A stretch of DNA of 64,000 nucleotides from Polytrichum commune (GCA_950295325.1 OX485808.1:35794527-35858526), one strand, 5' to 3'. Counted from the stretch's first letter, positions 1 through 14,281 are shown. Numbers and translations are program-made. Notes: a model not told the origin generated them from the letters alone.

Positions 1-3000
1 TGCTAAATATAGAAAATTTGGAATATATCATTGATTCTCTATGTCTTCTCCCCATGGTAAGTGTCATGAAAGTTTCCTGTCATACAAAGGTGCATTGATG
101 CTGACTACAATGACAACTACAACTAAAATTACCTCATCAACTAAGATGCAAAGCATAATAATTGAAGGTAGTTATGATGGTTGTAGTATAGGCCTTCATT
201 TAATTCTATTATGAGTGTAGTACTCTTTGGAATAACTACGCCTCAAAACCAACAAATTGTCATCCTCCACTCCATGGTTTGCATCATCATGTGGGTTAAT
301 CTTTAAGGTCAAATGCATTGTTCAACTACAAACTACACCTTGTATGTAAACACAAAAAAATCCCTAATTTATAAGTGATGGTGTGCCCAAACCATAACTA
401 GAACCACTATAGTAGCTTGGTAGTTTTCTCAATTTGGTAAATAGCCCTACAAACAACCATTTGAGTGTTTGCTTCATGAATCAAGGAAGTGTGAGGAGTT
501 GTAAAAGTTTTGGTTTGATGTCGAGTGTGGTGTGAGCATGGGGAAGGTTTTCTAATTACTCTTTGACAAACTTTACACAAGAAACCATATGTATCTTTAC
601 TCCACTCTACGGATCAAACTAACATGAAGGATGATACTTGAGCACAAATCCACCTTACAACTTACAATCCAATGTTCAAATCCACTTCATGGATTGACTT
701 TCTTGTGTAAACACAAAACAAATTTTGTTTATGGTTGAAGATGGCCCTAAACCACAAACACAAGCAATTGAGTAATTTACCTACTAGTCAATGTTATCAT
801 CTTCAACTCTCATTGGCAAACGTTACTAACAAATCCTAAATTGTTTGTCAACATTCCACGGAATAATACTGCACCAACAAAGAGGAATGGTAATTGAGTT
901 CAAATCCACTCGTCAACTACAATTCCACCTCATATGTATAGACAACAAGATCATGGTTTAAGATTGAAGGTAGACTCAAACCACAACCGCTTGAGTAAAG
1001 TCCTTAGTTGTGTGGAAACAACGGTCATGCACATCATCAAGCAAGGGATTAGGGAATACAAGTTATGGTTGAGCAAGTTCTGAGGAGCTGGTGGCTTTAG
1101 TTTTCATGCTATTTTACTATGAAACAAACTCAACACTCTCAAGTCCATGAATTGTTTATCACTACACTAAATATGATATATAGTGTGTGATTATATTTAA
1201 TGTTGTTACCACCCTACCTTGCTCAACACTAACTTTTAGTTCCTTGAGAATTAGTGTTAGAAGATATGTTAGAATTCTCCTTTTTCTCATTGTTATTTTT
1301 CTCTTTTCCATATCCTTACTAATAGTAAATTCAAACATGTAGCTTCCACATATTACCATAGTTGCTATTTAGTGTTTGAGTTTACGTTACTTAGGTTATT
1401 GCCATTTGTGTATGCGTTTGTATTTCGTGTACTTCAGGAGGGATGTAAATTGAGATCAATTTCACTCTTCAACTACAGAGAGAGGGAATTATCACATACA
1501 AGCTTATGTACTTCTCATACATCCAACATAGACGCCTTGAAAAAGTATGTGTTTTGTAGGTTACCATTTGATGTAACACCGAACTTAGCTTTAAAGATCC
1601 CAATTGTCTTATCCAAGTAATATGGAATGAATCAACCACAAACTTATAAATTGTCAGCCTTTTATGTTGAATGGATGAGAGGTACGCCTCTCTCTGTCTC
1701 TCTGTCTCTCGTTCTCAACCAACTCCACCTCGTATGTAAAAATAAATTTGATTAAAAGCCTACTTGGTGGTTGAAGATGGATCAAAATCACAACCACCAA
1801 CACTTGTGTAAATTAACTTAGTAGTATGTACATAACATCACATAGCTCCTTAGTTGCATTTCGTGGGACTTGGCATCACATGAGCATATTTCTTTTTTGA
1901 TTCTAATATTCTCTATTTAGGAGGAGCACTCAGACTATGTATTCTGAGCTTTTGGACAAGCCATTGTAAATTACCATGAGTTTTTTTTTTATGAAAACCT
2001 CTTTCTTTGGAAGGAGACCATCATGTAGTAGTTGCTTATTGATGTAATGTCAACAACGGGCCTACACCCCAACCCAAGTGAGGGTCTAAATACGGGGGTT
2101 AACGAATAATACGTTAGTTAAGTAAGCAAGTGGTGCCAACAAGCCGTAAAGTTTTGGTTTGAAGTCATGTGGAGTTGTGGCCAATGTCGGGGAGAACTGG
2201 TAGTTAGTGTAATGGTGGCCGGTTGGTTTTGTGAAAAGTCTGGTTGAACTGGGAAAATAAAGGATGTAAAACTGGTGCTTTTTAAAATGAAAAAAAAGGA
2301 TTTTAACCGGCAACCATTTTAAGGAGGAAGAGTTTTACCCGGATGAATTGTGAAATAGGCGGATGTCATCTGGTTCTAGGGTTTAGGTTATGTGTTCGTT
2401 GTAGGCTTGTAACGATTCGGTGAATGACGATCAGTAGCCATTTCCAATGTCGATAAATGCCTCTTAACCTTGAAGATTTAGAGCTGGTAAAACATTTCCA
2501 AGAAGCAATTTGCTGGAGCTGCATGCTTTCGCATTAGACACACCTTCAAGATTGTAAATTCTAAGAAGTTTCATGATACTCTTAAAAGTGAAGAATACCT
2601 ACGGGTCTGGAAGATGGTGAACCCTGCTGTAGAAATTTTGATTTATCTTGGTTCTGTAGACACTGACATTTGTAAGTTTGAAGCTTCTCCATCTCAGACA
2701 CAGATGATATCAATGGGTTCCTCTCCACGCCTTATTTCCAAGCATATGTAGCACTAAAAATCTATGAAGATACGTTCCTCTTTGTGTAGTACCAATGAAG
2801 CATCAGTTCACGAGGAGTAATTTAGAAACAAATATTGTAAAGGGGAGAGTTGCCACCCAGGACTTGAAGAAGTCCTACTTGTGATCCACCCCTCTACCAT
2901 TCCCCTATTGTTTCTGATTCAATGCTCATTTAACCTTCCTCCCTCTCAAAAGTAGCATTAAGAATGAGTGTTTTCCTGTATCATAATTTGACAGATTGAG

Positions 3001-3070
3001 CTCGGCAACTACGATCCTTTTTATGAGAGTGGACGTGTGTTCTCCGCCACAGAGGTAAAACATCAGTGCA
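1..3070. other. Intergenic, no gene seen
   Basis: AT-rich sequence with many short broken frames. The only defined structure is the element at 1165-1429. A stretch at about 2115-2295 is similar in inverted orientation to about 9605-9700, and the words AAGCAAGTGGTGCCAAC occur here at about 2123 and again at about 9291. Bases 2500-2900 could be an old gene remnant (KKFHDTLKSEEYLRVWKMVN in one frame), but I recognise no family. Confidence 0.5.
1165..1429 (+). mobile_element. Miniature inverted-repeat element, TA-target, copy 1
   Basis: Begins CACTAAATATG and ends with the inverse of CACGAAATAC; TA dinucleotides flank both ends (1163-1164 and 1430-1431). Similar over most of its length to 62188-62479: both contain TTTAATGTTGTTACC, AACACTAA, ATATCCTTACTAA and CATGTAACTTCCACATA-like words. 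265 bp, no coding capacity. Confidence 0.6.
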
Positions 3071-3349
3071 TTGCCATCTTCCACATGTGCACTTCTAATC
3101 AAACTCACCTTTTCCCTTGATTCCATGGAAGTGGATCCATTGATTGTTGATAGCAGTGATGATGAATCTAAAGTAGTGAAGCTAAGTGATGCACAAAAAT
3201 ATGCTAAAGATGTTTTGAATTTTATGGCTAGCCAAGGTTCTCAGATTTTCAGCACTCATGAGTTGTTAGAAATGGAAAAAATCCATGACAAACTCATTAG
3301 AATTGGTGTTGCACATTTAACATCAACAAAACAATGTGACATGCATTAG
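3071..3349 (+). pseudogene. Short frame, possible tail of a pogo/Tigger-type transposase
   Basis: A 92-codon frame with an internal ATG at 3125. The stretch SDAQKYAKDVLNFMASQGSQ followed by HELLEMEKIHDKL and a TSTKQ end resembles the C-terminal tail that follows the DDE domain in Tigger/pogo transposases, which has a DA...L..F..SQ pattern and an acidic DSSDDE-like run. No DDE catalytic core is visible upstream. The similarity is from memory of the family pattern only and is weak; it could be an unrelated short gene fragment. Confidence 0.25.
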
Positions 3350-3904
3350 AAGCTTCTTTGTCTCTAGTGAGAGGTCTTTACCTGATCTCAATGACACATT
3401 ATGATGTGCTCTTGTTGTTATTCACAATTTTGAATTAGATTTTACATTCAAAAACATTGAAGTCTCGTATTTGTTATTTTTTAAAAAATTGTAATTATAT
3501 TTTGATTTTCTACATATTTTTTGATAATATCACATTATGCACAAAATGTGACATTATCAAGTATGTCACACCTTGTTTATATCACACTTTTTGGTGAAAC
3601 GGAGGGTGTGACATTATCAAGGTTAGGGTGTAGATTTCAACAGCCGTCAACTGCCAGGGAGGTCATCTCCTACTGATCGATCCCCTGTCCAGTCCAGTCC
3701 AGCCCCATGAATTTCCACATTCGAATGGAACATGCTCTCATCTGGCATCCTACTTTCTCACCCTACTTTCGGTTTGTGGCTAATTCATCTCAATTAAAAT
3801 GACTTTTTTGCATCGATTCATGTGGGAGCTTTGGAGCAACTTATGCTCCCAACTGCAGTATTGAGTTGGAAACGGGCAACCTCCAAACACCATGTTTTTT
3901 GTTT

Positions 3905-3908
<4 letters not shown>

Positions 3909-3935
<27 letters not shown>
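3909..3935. repeat. Poly-T run
   Basis: 27 consecutive T residues near the start of the shared block A sequence. Confidence 0.9.
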
Positions 3936-3939
<4 letters not shown>

Positions 3940-4668
3940 ATAAGTTGGAGGGATGACAAGTATGCTCGCATGCAATCATTTCCTCTCGCTTGCACGAGGT
4001 TTAAGAGGCGCTTGTCGTATACAAGTACCATAGGCTGGTAGCAGGTGGGCGGGAAAATAATTCCAAATACTTAAGCCTATTTTTCTTGGGGAAATTTTAG
4101 GGTGAGATGGTCTAGTGAAATAATCATCAAAAAGCATAAATTCCAGGAAGTTTTGTGTATAAGAGCAACCACTATTGAAGCACAACACAAGAACAACAAA
4201 ACACATGGATTTGTAAGTAGGATAAATATACATAGACATATTTGCCCAAATATTTATAAATATTTATGCAGTCTACCTCAACCCTTTTCTTGAAGTTAAT
4301 TAATTAATGGGCAAAATTTGCCCGACTTGCTATCAACCTATGGTATACCTCTTGTCCATCCACTATAAGAACTTTACCTTCCCTAGGTTTGTGGTTGATT
4401 CCTCTCAGTGACTTCACCTTGAAACGATTCAAGATCTTTGAAGCTAAATCTAATGTCAAATGAACCAACCCAACCTAAATTTTTTTATTTAAATATTGAT
4501 TAAAAAATAAGAGGGCAAATAAAATAGGCAGGTACAATTTGATCAAATCCTGCAATTAAACCTCCTAGTTGGAGGCTGTAAATTTGATCTGCGATCTTCG
4601 AGCAATTCTTATCCTCAACTTGGTGGATAGAGCAATTTGACCTAATATTGACCGGTCAACTGATGCAG

Positions 4669-5628
4669 ATCTATCCACCTATCAACGTGCTCCCATCTTT
4701 GTCTCCATTGATGAAGGTGTGTTTCACCAAGGGGTACTTCTATTTAATTTTTGTGAAATCGAGTAATCTTCAGTTTCTTTAGCCTTACTATTTCTATGCA
4801 ATGTAATGAGTATTCTCCAGGACTTTGCATATAGGCTTTGATGCCTTTACAAATACAATGTTGATCAACCTCGCAATCTTTCATATTTTGTTCATGGGTT
4901 CATCCACATGTTTGATATTGTGTATGAAGGTATCAAATATTTCATGGCTTGTGGTTATTCTCATTAATGCCTCATAAGTAAGTAGCCCCTGGGGACTTTT
5001 GATAAAGGGAACGTTGTGAGCCACCTGGTTCTTTCTCTGAGCTTTAATATCCTCCTGCAGAGTGCTATTGGACAAGGAATGACTCGGAAGGATCATTATG
5101 AAGTATCCAATCAGGTACATCCCCTCTACCTTTCATCCTTTTTGTTGAACATGTTCAAGAGTCCAAGCCTTATTAAGAAATTAGAGGTTTGTGCCTTGAT
5201 CCAAGCTTATTATTACATGCATATGTTTGTGTGTGGTGGTTGCAATTGTACGTAAATTATGCTATAGGAAAGGACGTGGAAGCCATGAAAGCGGTGGTGG
5301 GAGAGGAAGCTTTATCTTCAGAAGCTTACCTAGTAATCTTGGCACTTTCATCCATCCTTGTTACCATTTCCACTGAGCTTTTCATTTCTCGATTCTTTAG
5401 GAATTTAATATATCATGTACTAACGTATCGCTTGGTGTGACATTGCAGTTGGATGTGGAGTTCCTTGACAAGTTTGAGCGCAAATTTGTTGCTCAAGGAC
5501 CTTATGATACCCGGGACATCTTCCAGTCTCTTGACCTCGCATGGTCATTGCTTCGAATTTTTCCACGGGAGCTACTACGTCGTATTCCTGCCAAAACCCT
5601 AGACGAATTCTACAGCTGGAACTCATAG
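4669..5628 (+). pseudogene. V-ATPase subunit B 3' fragment, copy 1 (introns retained)
   Basis: Four exon-like pieces match the C-terminus of vacuolar H+-ATPase subunit B: 4669-4716 (IYPPINVLPSLSPLMK), 5061-5114 (SAIGQGMTRKDHYEVSNQ), 5246-5332 ([20 protein letters not shown]) and 5449-5628 ([20 protein letters not shown] ending FYSWNS, stop). Family proteins read SRLMKSAIGEGMTRRDHSDV and end in FYSRD-like residues, so the copy has drifted slightly. The acceptor before the third exon reads CAA rather than CAG (5243-5245), a splice-breaking change still intact in copy 2. Upstream exons of the gene are absent. Retained introns show a DNA-level duplication, not a retrocopy. It lies in duplicated block A. 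Confidence 0.85.
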
Positions 5629-6999
5629 CATTGATGGATTTCTGAACGACACATTTTTTTATGCTGATAGCCTTATTTTGTATTTAGCTTTCGTGTTTTT
5701 CAGCGTAGTAACAACAAGTTGCTGATTAGCACATTTGCTGTGACATTAGTGAATACACTGTCATGGATTTTAGGTGCAATATGTGAAGAAGTGGTATGTC
5801 AGTAGTGTGTAAAGCTTGATAGTTTTTTGAGAGTAAAGGATGAAATAAATACCTTGTGAAGTGATGTTAGTATCCATATTTCTTCTTCTAGTGCTTTGAA
5901 AATCATGCAGCGTCAATGTCCTAATGAGGGGTGGGGGAGGAACCCGGCTTTTATAATAAGAGATTTATTTTTTGTTATATCATGGTTATTTTCCTTTCAT
6001 AAATCTTATTCTTCCAATGAATTTTGTCTTTCTTGCAAAGAGCCCAACAAGATGAGTCTAATCATATGTTTTTCCTTAACATGGTTGACCTCCATATTCA
6101 CCACAAAGGATAATGAAGGAATAAAGAAGAAATTTATTATGCAAGGGTCAAAAGATATAATTAAATAACTATAAACAACAATAAAAATGTGCCTAACTAC
6201 ATTTTGTTGTACCTTATTCTTACATAAGATAATCTTCTTGTAACAATCTCATGCTTTATTATGAACTTATTATGAGTTATGAGGGCTTTTAAGAATCCAT
6301 ATATGTAATATCTTTCCCATTCAAACCTATTAGCATGGTGAATTTATCGAACAACCATACAAGATTCTTCAATTTTAAGCTTCCTCAATACGAAAAACAT
6401 TCCTAAAAATCTTTTATGAAATTGTACATATATATATATTGGCAAAGAAAACAACATGGCAATTGAATTCCTACTTCCCCACTGGAACTCAAGAGGTGCA
6501 CTTGGTGTAAAATTTTATGACTATGTGTGCGCAACCAAAAATTAGATGTAGCCTATTGTTTTGCTTTCAGTGTTCAAGATGAGGGCTATACTTATGTAAT
6601 TCTCAAGGTGGGCTGTTTGATGTGACCCACTCTTTACAGGAAATTTGGGAAGGTCCAATGTACCTAGGGGGTGGACTCTTCATGGGAACCTTAAATGACG
6701 TGCGTGGGTCGTTGTTCAATTAAGCCCCCTATATACGAGAAATTTATAGACGAAAACGTATGTAAACATGCTAAAAACATGTCAAAAACAAACTCATGTA
6801 TTTATTCTAAGCCTTTCAATTTCATGTGATAAATGCCTCTATAACATATACAAACTATACATCATGACTTAAATGATCCTTTATTATATACAAAATCCAC
6901 TTTCAATTTTCCAAAGAGAAAGTCGTTGAATGTTTTTCATTCATAGCATGTAACTCAATGATTATACCAAGCAAACAAAGATAAGAGCACACACAATAA

Positions 7000-7350
7000 G
7001 GGTGAGTTTCGAAGTAGGCCGCTCGCCCACCTGATTCTAGTGTGAATAAGAACAAACACGACCATATGCACATGGAACCTGGTGGGGTAGAGTTCATATG
7101 TGCCAACTTGCTACTAGCTCCCATCTTCTCAAATTTGGCCGCCCTACTAACCTCCTCCTCCCGGTTACCGAGGATGGAGTTCTAGACCATCATTGGTTCT
7201 CTCGAGTCATCAATTGGTCTTAATCCTTTAGCGACCGACACTTGTAGGTTAAAAGATTCTTTAGTGGGCTTAACATGACAGTCTAGCGGCTTGTGTCAAT
7301 AGCCCTACACATTCTAGCAAATTGCCCAAATGTGGTTGGATTGCGGCCAC
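7000..7350. mobile_element. Harbinger-like element, left part only
   Basis: Starts GGGTGAGTTTCGAAGTAGGC after TAA, as in the complete copy at 16305. Its right end is missing: compared with 16640-16770, the sequence jumps from ATTGCGGCC to CAATCAAAAGAGCATA. Confidence 0.55.
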
Positions 7351-9748
7351 AATCAAAAGAGCATAACTATAGGAAACATGTGAGAGCTCCAAGAGCTTTT
7401 GGTTTGTAAAAACCTAGAACCCAAATCCAACCTAACAATAAGATGCATGGCAGTCATTGAGGACTATGCCCATATGAAAACAATGGATGAAAATGTGAAG
7501 TCGATGAAACTTACATGTCTATATTTAATATTGTCTATCAACTTTAGGGCCCCCTTTTGGATATCTACCTTTGCTTCATTAAATATAAAAGCCTTTTTAG
7601 ATGTTCACATTTTTGGCGCACAAAACATGTAACAACCAACTAACTCAAACAAATCTCCCTTTAAACATATAGTTTTTGTCAATACCAGCTGTTCAAAACC
7701 CTAACATGGAGCTATAACATTAGCAATTCCAAGTGCGAAGAGGAAGGCATACAACCCATGCAATTTGTGGATTCAAGGGAATAAGCATGAATTGCCAATA
7801 TCCATACCCATTCACACCCTCTTCTACAAGACTTACACAATTTGGCAGCATTACTGGCCTTGTATCCAATTTCATGGAGACCCATGTATTTTACCTACAT
7901 ATTCCCCAAGACACCTACTCATATTTTTTTCCCTATAATTCATCCATAATATAAATCCATATTTTGAGGTATGTATATTTTGACAAAATCTATTACACAT
8001 ACTACCAAATCTTACATGGTGGTGGATTGTATCTTTGAACTTGTGGAGTTCAAAACTAAAGACTAAGTGCACCCCCCAAGAATCAGAATGGTCATGGAGG
8101 GCAATGAAGATGTTGCCTCCACCTCCCTCTCCATTCCATCAAACACAAACAACACATTTATCGTCAATTTTTTCTCCAAACTTTTGGACCACCTTTTATA
8201 CCTCGACCTCTACTTTTAAAATCTGGGCAACAATCACCAAGACTATTGTGGGTCATTCAATTTCATAACTCCCATGCGCCATGAATTCTTCCAATGCACA
8301 ATCACAATGTGCCAAAATAGACGTGTTTAATAATTTTGACATATTTTGGTTGTTGTTGAGCACATTGTTGCACTTGAAATTGGTGGCACTAGTGATATCA
8401 TAGCGTAAAGAAATTTAGCATCACCTTGTCTATTTCCCACCCCTCACTATTAGCCCACCTTCACTACTTGGGACATTTAGTGTAGACCAAAACCTTCAAA
8501 TATTTACTAAGATAAGTGGGTATAACTAAACTATCCTCGTAAATGGACACCTATGTTTGAGTGACATGTGGTAATGTGTGGATCTAAGAACGGACATAAA
8601 AAAACATGTGTCTCAACAAAATTGGAGTACGTGCTCAAAAGTTGTTAACCATTCTTAGTTCAATAGAGAACATAAGTGGAGAGATCCATATGTTCATCTA
8701 ATGAGGAAAACAATCTTCACTTGACAATGACTAAGATGTTCATACAAGCTCAATATATCATGAGGATAATGGGTATGGACACAATTTGAATTTGCTTAAT
8801 ATCTCCCACTAATTGCATGGTTTCATCCCTCCAAGAAATGGGTGCAAAAGAGGAAAGTGTGTGCTTAAGACCCGCTCACCAAAATGACTTAAGCGTGTAA
8901 CAAAATACGAGCTCGAGAAAGATCTAGTCATAGAGGAAGGACGCATGAAGCTGCAGTGGAGATGGATGACAATCGCTCCATAGTTATATCCACAAACGCA
9001 TCCATCCATTGCTGGACTCATTCTGTTGGGATCGGCAGTGAAGTGTAGGAGCATTGAGTTTGAGGAATAACCGGTTGGATTTGAAGACTGAGGTTTGCCA
9101 TGATTGGAATCAATCAACATACGACTGCGATACGACCTTAGGAATTTTCTGTAGAGGTTTGAACATTGTACAATAAAAATTTCTTCCCTAATCAATAACA
9201 ATTCCGTTAATTTCCTCCGAAATGTGAAGACCAAGTGTGAAGTGACTCCAAACTTATAATAATAATAAAGTGTAAAACAATAAGTTCATCAAGCAAGTGG
9301 TGCCAACGAGTGAAATGTCCCCCCCCCCCAACAGTTGGAAGTGATGTCGTGGTGTGGCGAGCCGTTGATCAAATTCGATTCCATTAGCCGGCCAAGTCCA
9401 ACGTGGAGACTGAGTTGGAGTGGGCAAGAAGAAAGCTACACTCTCGTCCACTGGCTTGTTGGAGAACTTGAAGACACCGGACGCCGGCCGGCAGAATCTA
9501 GACCCCCGCATAGATTTCAGCAGCCCTCAACTGCCGGGGAGCTGATCACACACGAACGTACTCTCGTCAAAGAAATCCGTTTTTTAAATTTAAATAAATT
9601 AATAAATATGCACCGGTTTCACATCCTCGAGTTGCCCACTTCAACCGGACTTTTTCACAAAACCAACCGACCGCCATTGCATTAAATACCACGTCTCCCC
9701 GGACATTGCATCAACCAGCTCTGTCAGCAGAATCTAGGCCCCGCGTAG

Positions 9749-12700
9749 ATTTCTTCAGCCCTCAACTGTCGGGGAGCGGACCTCCTCCGGGTCGCCTGTC
9801 CAGCCCAGCCCCTGACCAGTCACATGCGATCTCATCCTCTGATCGGGGAGAACCAGCAGTTACTCACAGATGAAGCGGAATAACCGGAATAAGTTTGAGG
9901 AATAAGCGGTTGGAGTTCGAGACTGCGGGAAAATGACCCATCATTTTATGAGGAACTTATAGAATATACCTGAAATAAACAATATAGGAAAACCGGAGGA
10001 TGTCAACATGTAACCGGTTGGGCTTGCAAACACTAAGCATCTCAACCGATTACGAATGCCCAAAAATCTCCCCAGCCCTTACTCCAGTCCAGTCCAGCCC
10101 CGTGAATTTCCACATTCGAACGTAGCATCCTCTCGTCTGGCATCCGACATGAAACCGCTTTGTGACAGATTCATCTCAATTAAAATGACATATTTGCACC
10201 GACTCATGTGGGAGATTTGAAGCAATTTATGGTGCCAACTGCTGTATCAAGTTGGAAAAGAGCAACCTCCAAACACCACATTCTTTATTTAGAGGTTAGG
10301 TTGCTTCTTTTCTTTTCTTTCTGTTGAGGGGATGACAAGTATGCTCGTATGCAATCCTTTCCTCTCGCTTGCACGAGGTTTAAGAGACACTTGTCGTTTG
10401 CAAATACCCTAGGCTGGTAGCATGTTTGGCGGGAAAATAATTCCAAACAATCAAGCCTATATTTCTTGGAGAAATTTTCGGGTGAGATGGCCTAAATGAA
10501 ATAATCATCAAAATGCCTAAATTCTAGGAAATTTGGTGCATGGGAACAACCATTACCAAAGGAGAGCACAAGAACAACTTCATAAATGGATTTGTATGGA
10601 GGATGAATATACATAGACATATTTGCCCAATTTTATGTAAATGTTTCTACAGTCTGCCCTCAACCAATTTCTTGAAACTAATGAATTATTCGGAATTTTT
10701 TTGCCCAACTTGCTATCAACCTAGAGTATACCTCTTCTCTATCCATTGTAAAAACTTTACCTTCCCTAGGTTTCTAGTTCATTCATCTCAATGACTTGGC
10801 CTTTAAAAGATGTAAGATCTTTGAAGCCAAATCTAATGTCAAATAGACCAACCCACCCTACAATATAGAAAAATTAATCAAAGGAAAGAAAACAATAACT
10901 CCCTCAACCAGCCATTCAAATCCATCGTTGTGAAGCCTGCAAGCCGTACGAGAAGGAAGTGTTGCGTGCGACATCCATCCAACATAAAATCCTTCATCCC
11001 TTACACATTTGTGTTTTGATTCATCTCAAATGACTTTGCCTTGACAAATTCAAGATCTTTGAACCTAATTTTAATGTCAAAATGAACCCTTGTTTTTTTT
11101 ATGCTTTTATAATGCTTACTAGAAACAATAATTGAGACCCTATCTTTTTATCAAATTGTGTTTTCTACTGGAATGCCGGTTACCCCCCCCCCCTCCCATG
11201 TGGTCATGTACTTGAGATTGTTTCTAGATTTATTTGCAAATTGTTGAAATTGAAGGTTGCATGTTGCAAAAGGAGGGATTGATGAAAGGATCCCCAAAAC
11301 TGATATGGGGATAGACATGATGGATTGTTGTGATATGCTTATGTGATATGCTCATTGTCGCAACAAAAAGCCATGGCAAGTGGAAGATGTATGTAAAGCT
11401 TGATAGTTTTTTGAGATTATGGTGTAGATTGCTTGATGTACTTTGGTGCTTTGAAGTGAAATAGCTACCTAGGCGTGTGAAGTTAGTAACCATATTTCTT
11501 CTTCTAGTGCTTTGAAAATTGTGTAGCTTCATTGCCCTAATGAGGGGTGGGGGAGGAACTCGGCATTTCTAATAAGCAATTTATTTTTCATCATATCATG
11601 GTTATGTTCCTTTCATAAACTTATTCTTCCAATGAATTTTGTCTTCTTGCAAAGAGCCCAACAAGATGAGTCAATTAGATGTTCCTTTTAACATCGTTGA
11701 CCTCCACATTACATTAAGTAGCAATGCCAACAAGTTACCCTTTGAGTACCCATAATATTACCTCCACAAGAGGGAAAAACTTGCAAAGCAAGGGTGAATG
11801 AATTGACAATAAATAAAAAATAATAGCTTCAAAAAGGTATCAAAGATATTTTCAATGTGGGTGTCGGGACACTTTTATAAAAATTGCAACTGCCTTTTTG
11901 ACCTCACCAACTTTTCCGTTCCTTTATAGGTATTTAGATTTGTTTAGATCGTAATTTAGCCTAGATTAGAACCTATACCACCACTTGGCATTAGTTTTGC
12001 CCTAGAAACCAACATAATTAATTCTAAGCATTGAAGGTAACTACTCAAATAAATTAAAAAAAGCCAAAGTAAAACTCAAAGGTAGTGCTTGCTACCTTTC
12101 CTCTTGAAATAACATCAGACCAACATGCGCCAATTTGATGCTCTTTTGAGAAGGTCATTCCGAGCTTGTTAATTAATGGTATGCATATTCACCACAAAAA
12201 AATTATGAAAGAATAAAAAGGAGAATTATTATAGGGTTCAACATATATAATAAAATAACTATAAACATCAATAAATTTATGCATGACTACATTTTATTTT
12301 ACCTTATTTTAACATAAAATAATTTTACTGTCACAATTCCATGCTTTCTTATGAACTTATTATAAGTTGTGAGGGTCTTTAAGGATCCATTTATCTCAAA
12401 TATTTCCCATTCAAACCTCCTAGCATGATGAATTCATCTAACAACCATAGGGGTCTCTTCAATTACAAGTTCCTAGAAATAGCAAACATACCTTAATATC
12501 TTTCATGTCTTCTTAACGAAGATGGTATATATATATCTATATATGAGCAAAAGAAACAACATGGTAATTGAACTCCTAAATCCCCAACGGAACTCGGGTG
12601 GTGCACTTCGTTCACATTTTCATGACTACATGTGTGCAACCAACAATTAAATGTAGCCTAATTGTTTTGCTTTCGATGTTTATGAAGAGGGCTATACTTG

Positions 12701-14281
12701 ATTCATTTCTCAAGATGGGTTGTTTTAAGTGACCCACTCTTTATTGGAAATATGGCAAAGTCCAATATACCCGGGGGGTGGCCTCTTCATGGGAAACTTA
12801 AATGATGTGCTTGGGTCACTTTGAAATCAAACCCCCTATATACAAGAAGTTTATAAAGGAAAACATATGTATATGTACTAACAACAAGCCAAAAAAGTGG
12901 ACTCATGTATTTATATTAAGCTTTTCAATTTCATGTGATAAATGCCTCCACTACATATACAAAGTGTACATCATGACTCAAGTAATCCTTTATTTATATA
13001 CAAAAACCATTTTCACTTTTGAAAGAGAAAGTCGTTGAATGTTTTTCATCCATAACATGTAAGTCAATGATTGTACCAAACAAACAAAGATAAGAGCACA
13101 CACAGTATGTGTGAGTTTCCATGTAGGCCGCTTGCCCACCGCATTCGAGTGTGAATAAGGACAAACACGCCCAAATGTAGATGCCAACAATATATCCTTT
13201 CGATTGGCAGTGGTGAGATTATATTAGGTTTACTTGGAGAGAAACTTGAAGGAAACACACTTGAGTGTCAACCAAGCTTGTATGGGCCCCATGGGTCGCA
13301 AGGTAAGAGCTCGGAGTGGGAGTGGCTTCCGGCTATGTCATGGTGTTGGCTTTTGGCCGCTTCGAGGTCTGTTACCAAGTGCTCCTATTGACCAAGCAAA
13401 ACCTTAACGTAACAGTGCAGGCACCGGTTGCGCCTCTCCCCAATAATCACCCCCTACAATACCCAAGTTTTTCACGCTACATAGTTCTTCATTACGGTAC
13501 TCTCCAACAAGGTCCGTATTGAGCAACAATCACGAATACTTGTGTGGGTCGTTCTAATTCATTACTCCCAGGTGCCGTGATTTCTTCCAATTCACAATCA
13601 CAATGTGCCAAAATAGAGATGTTAAATAAATTCAAAATATTATGGTTGTTGTTGAGCACATTGTTGTACTTGAAATTGGTGGAACTAGTAATATCATAGC
13701 GCAGAAAAAATTAGTATCACCTTCACTATTTTCACCCCTCACTATTAGCCCACCTTCACCAATTGGGATATTTAGTAGACCAAAACCTTCAAATATTTAC
13801 TAAGATAAGCGGGTATAACTGAGTTGTCCTCGTAAATGGGCACCTATGTTTGAGTTGCATGTGGCAATGTGTGGATCTAAGATCGAACATGAAAAGACAT
13901 GTGTTTCAAAAAACTTGGAGTACGTGCTCAAAACTTCTTAATTGTTCTTAGTTCAATAGAGAACATAAGTGGAAAGATCCATATGACCATCTAATTGGGA
14001 AAACAATCTTCACTTGATAGCACTTGAATAAGATATTCATACGAGCTGAGAATATCATAAGGAAAATGGGTACGGACACGATTTGAATTTGCTAAAGATC
14101 TCACACTAAAAATATATTTTCATCCCCCAACAAGTGGGTGCAGAGAGAAAGTGTGTGCTTATGACCCGCTCACCTTAATGACATAGAGTGTAATAAAATA
14201 CGATTTGGAGAAAGATCTAGTCTTAGAGAAAGGGCGCATCAAGCTGCAGTGGAGATTGATGATAATTGCTCCATGTTTTCA
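9749..14281 (+). repeat. Segmental duplication block B
   Basis: Same order of landmarks as block A: CAGTCCAGTCCAGCCCC (10085), GATGACAAGTATGCTCG (10331), TCTAGTGCTTTGAAAAT (11505), GGAACTCGGGTGGTGCAC (12589), TCTTCATGGGAAACTTAA (12785), ATGTGTGAGTTTCCATG (13108) and GGAGTACGTGCTCAAAA (13917). It lacks the V-ATPase B fragment. It ends at CATCCACGAAC (~14281) fused directly to the start words of block C. About 9489-9540 and 9725-9775 hold two further copies of a short piece (CAGCCCTCAACTG) also found at 3640. No gene seen. Confidence 0.7.
13109..13180. mobile_element. Harbinger-like element, left-end remnant
   Basis: Left terminal sequence only (GTGAGTTTCCATGTAGGCCG) followed within 75 bp by unrelated DNA (AACAATATATCC). 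Confidence 0.45.

Larger units (their letters stand above)
3632..9090 (+). repeat. Segmental duplication block A
   Basis: Shares an ordered set of words with blocks B and C: GATGACAAGTATGCTCG (3952), a V-ATPase B fragment (4669-5628), TCTAGTGCTTTGAAAAT (5888), ACTGGAACTCAAGAGG (6480), TCTTCATGGGAACCTTAA (6676), the GGGTGAGTTTC element (7000), AACAACCAACTAACTCAAAC (7631), GGAGTACGTGCTCAAAA (8624) and TGCTTAAGACCCGCTCACC (8863). No complete gene is present apart from the V-ATPase fragment. Confidence 0.75.

Noticed and set aside
8809-9234. 141-codon minus-strand frame at the end of block A
   Set aside because: The equivalent positions in blocks B, C and E are interrupted, and no family similarity is seen.
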